DNA from: a virus
DNA: 23,775 nt
Virus record (IMG/VR): IMGVR_UViG_3300037488_000722
Span: 1 to 23,775 of that record
Strand: one strand, 5' to 3'
Both the position numbers and the translations under genes were made by a program. The notes under the pieces were generated by a model. It was not told the DNA's origin and did not search any database. It saw only the letters and a program-made list of their open reading frames with translations. Within the stretch, counting starts at the first letter, position 1. Each line of letters starts with the position of its first letter. Shown piece by piece: positions 23,522 to 23,775 of this stretch.

Positions 23522-23758
23522 ATGCCCTGCGACACTCAACAACTCTTGAGCGATGGGCGTTGTTTCTCCAACGCCTGTCTTACCCCTGACCAGCAGACCA
23601 TTGTGCAACTTCAGCTGCTCAAGGAACTTGCTGGTTACGGCGGTACTGTTCAGGAGTTGTTGAGTGAAGGCAGATGCTTTTCAAATGCCTGCCTCACACG
23701 GGGGCAACAGACGCAGATTCAAATTCAGTTGCTCTGCGAGATCAATGATGGGTTGTAA
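23522..23758 (+). CDS. Two-repeat Cys-containing small protein
   Basis: The protein has 78 residues built of two copies of one unit: residues 5-36 and 43-74. Both contain LLS(D/E)GRCFSNACLT followed by a Q-rich helix (Q-x-x-I/V-Q-I/L-Q-LL). The two CFSNACL elements are spaced 38 residues apart. Similar short C-x4-C plus Gln/Leu helix units occur in some phage virion proteins, but I do not recognise a named family. A small structural or assembly protein is likely from place. The gene follows with a 3-base gap after the previous stop. Confidence 0.75.
   Translation: MPCDTQQLLSDGRCFSNACLTPDQQTIVQLQLLKELAGYGGTVQELLSEGRCFSNACLTRGQQTQIQIQLLCEINDGL
23534..23743 (+). repeat. Internal duplication in the last gene
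   Basis: The units 23534-23629 and 23648-23743 encode nearly the same protein sequence, but the codons differ (for example TGTTTCTCCAACGCC against TGCTTTTCAAATGCC). The duplication is therefore old and kept at protein level, not a recent DNA copy. Confidence 0.7.
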
Positions 23759-23775
23759 CGATCGGATTATTTTAT

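Noticed and set aside
1-23775. CRISPR arrays, insertion sequences, integrase or attachment sites
   Set aside because: I saw no regularly spaced direct repeats, transposase motifs or recombinase genes in the window.

Overview
The window is part of a tailed bacteriophage genome (Caudoviricetes). It carries a large terminase, a portal, a scaffold, a probable major capsid protein and a full set of tail and injection proteins. Two tail proteins that look like the gp11 adaptor and gp12 / P22 gp10 nozzle, followed by three Gly/Ala-rich or coiled-coil internal proteins, suggest a short-tailed (podovirus-like) virion. There are no integrase, replication or RNA polymerase genes, so this is the structural half of a larger genome. 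The host cannot be read from the sequence. Most start codons lack a Shine-Dalgarno sequence, which fits a host that initiates without one, such as some Bacteroidota or Verrucomicrobiota, but this is only an inference.

Layout. The genes form two divergent blocks that start within a few bases of each other near 10,650. The leftward block (10,647 down to 215, minus strand) is the tail and injection module. In order of transcription it holds the nozzle/propeller protein, a fibre-like protein, an adaptor-like protein, a citrate-synthase-like protein, a sulfotransferase-like protein, three probable internal virion proteins and a small basic Pro-rich protein. It converges with the tail end of a plus-strand membrane-protein gene at the left edge (3-122), with a strong hairpin between them.

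The rightward block (10,655 to 23,758, plus strand) starts with the terminase. A small CxxC protein follows, then four genes of glycan and methyl transfer: a GT9-GT2 fusion, two SAM methyltransferases and a GT4-type glycosyltransferase. These are joined by 4-base ATGA/GTGA overlaps. The head genes come next: portal, a small protein, the scaffold, a 231-base structured intergenic region with a terminator-like hairpin, the major capsid protein, another pair of hairpins, and three small probable virion proteins. The last of these is a near-perfect two-repeat protein.

The most unusual items are a half-length citrate-synthase-fold protein with at least two active-site residues replaced, placed inside the tail module beside a sulfotransferase-like protein; a sugar-modification cassette inserted between terminase and portal; and a divergent start site where the ribosome binding site of one operon overlaps the start codon of the other. 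The glycosylation cassette and the sulfotransferase-like gene could together modify the virion or the host surface, but nothing in the sequence identifies the substrate.
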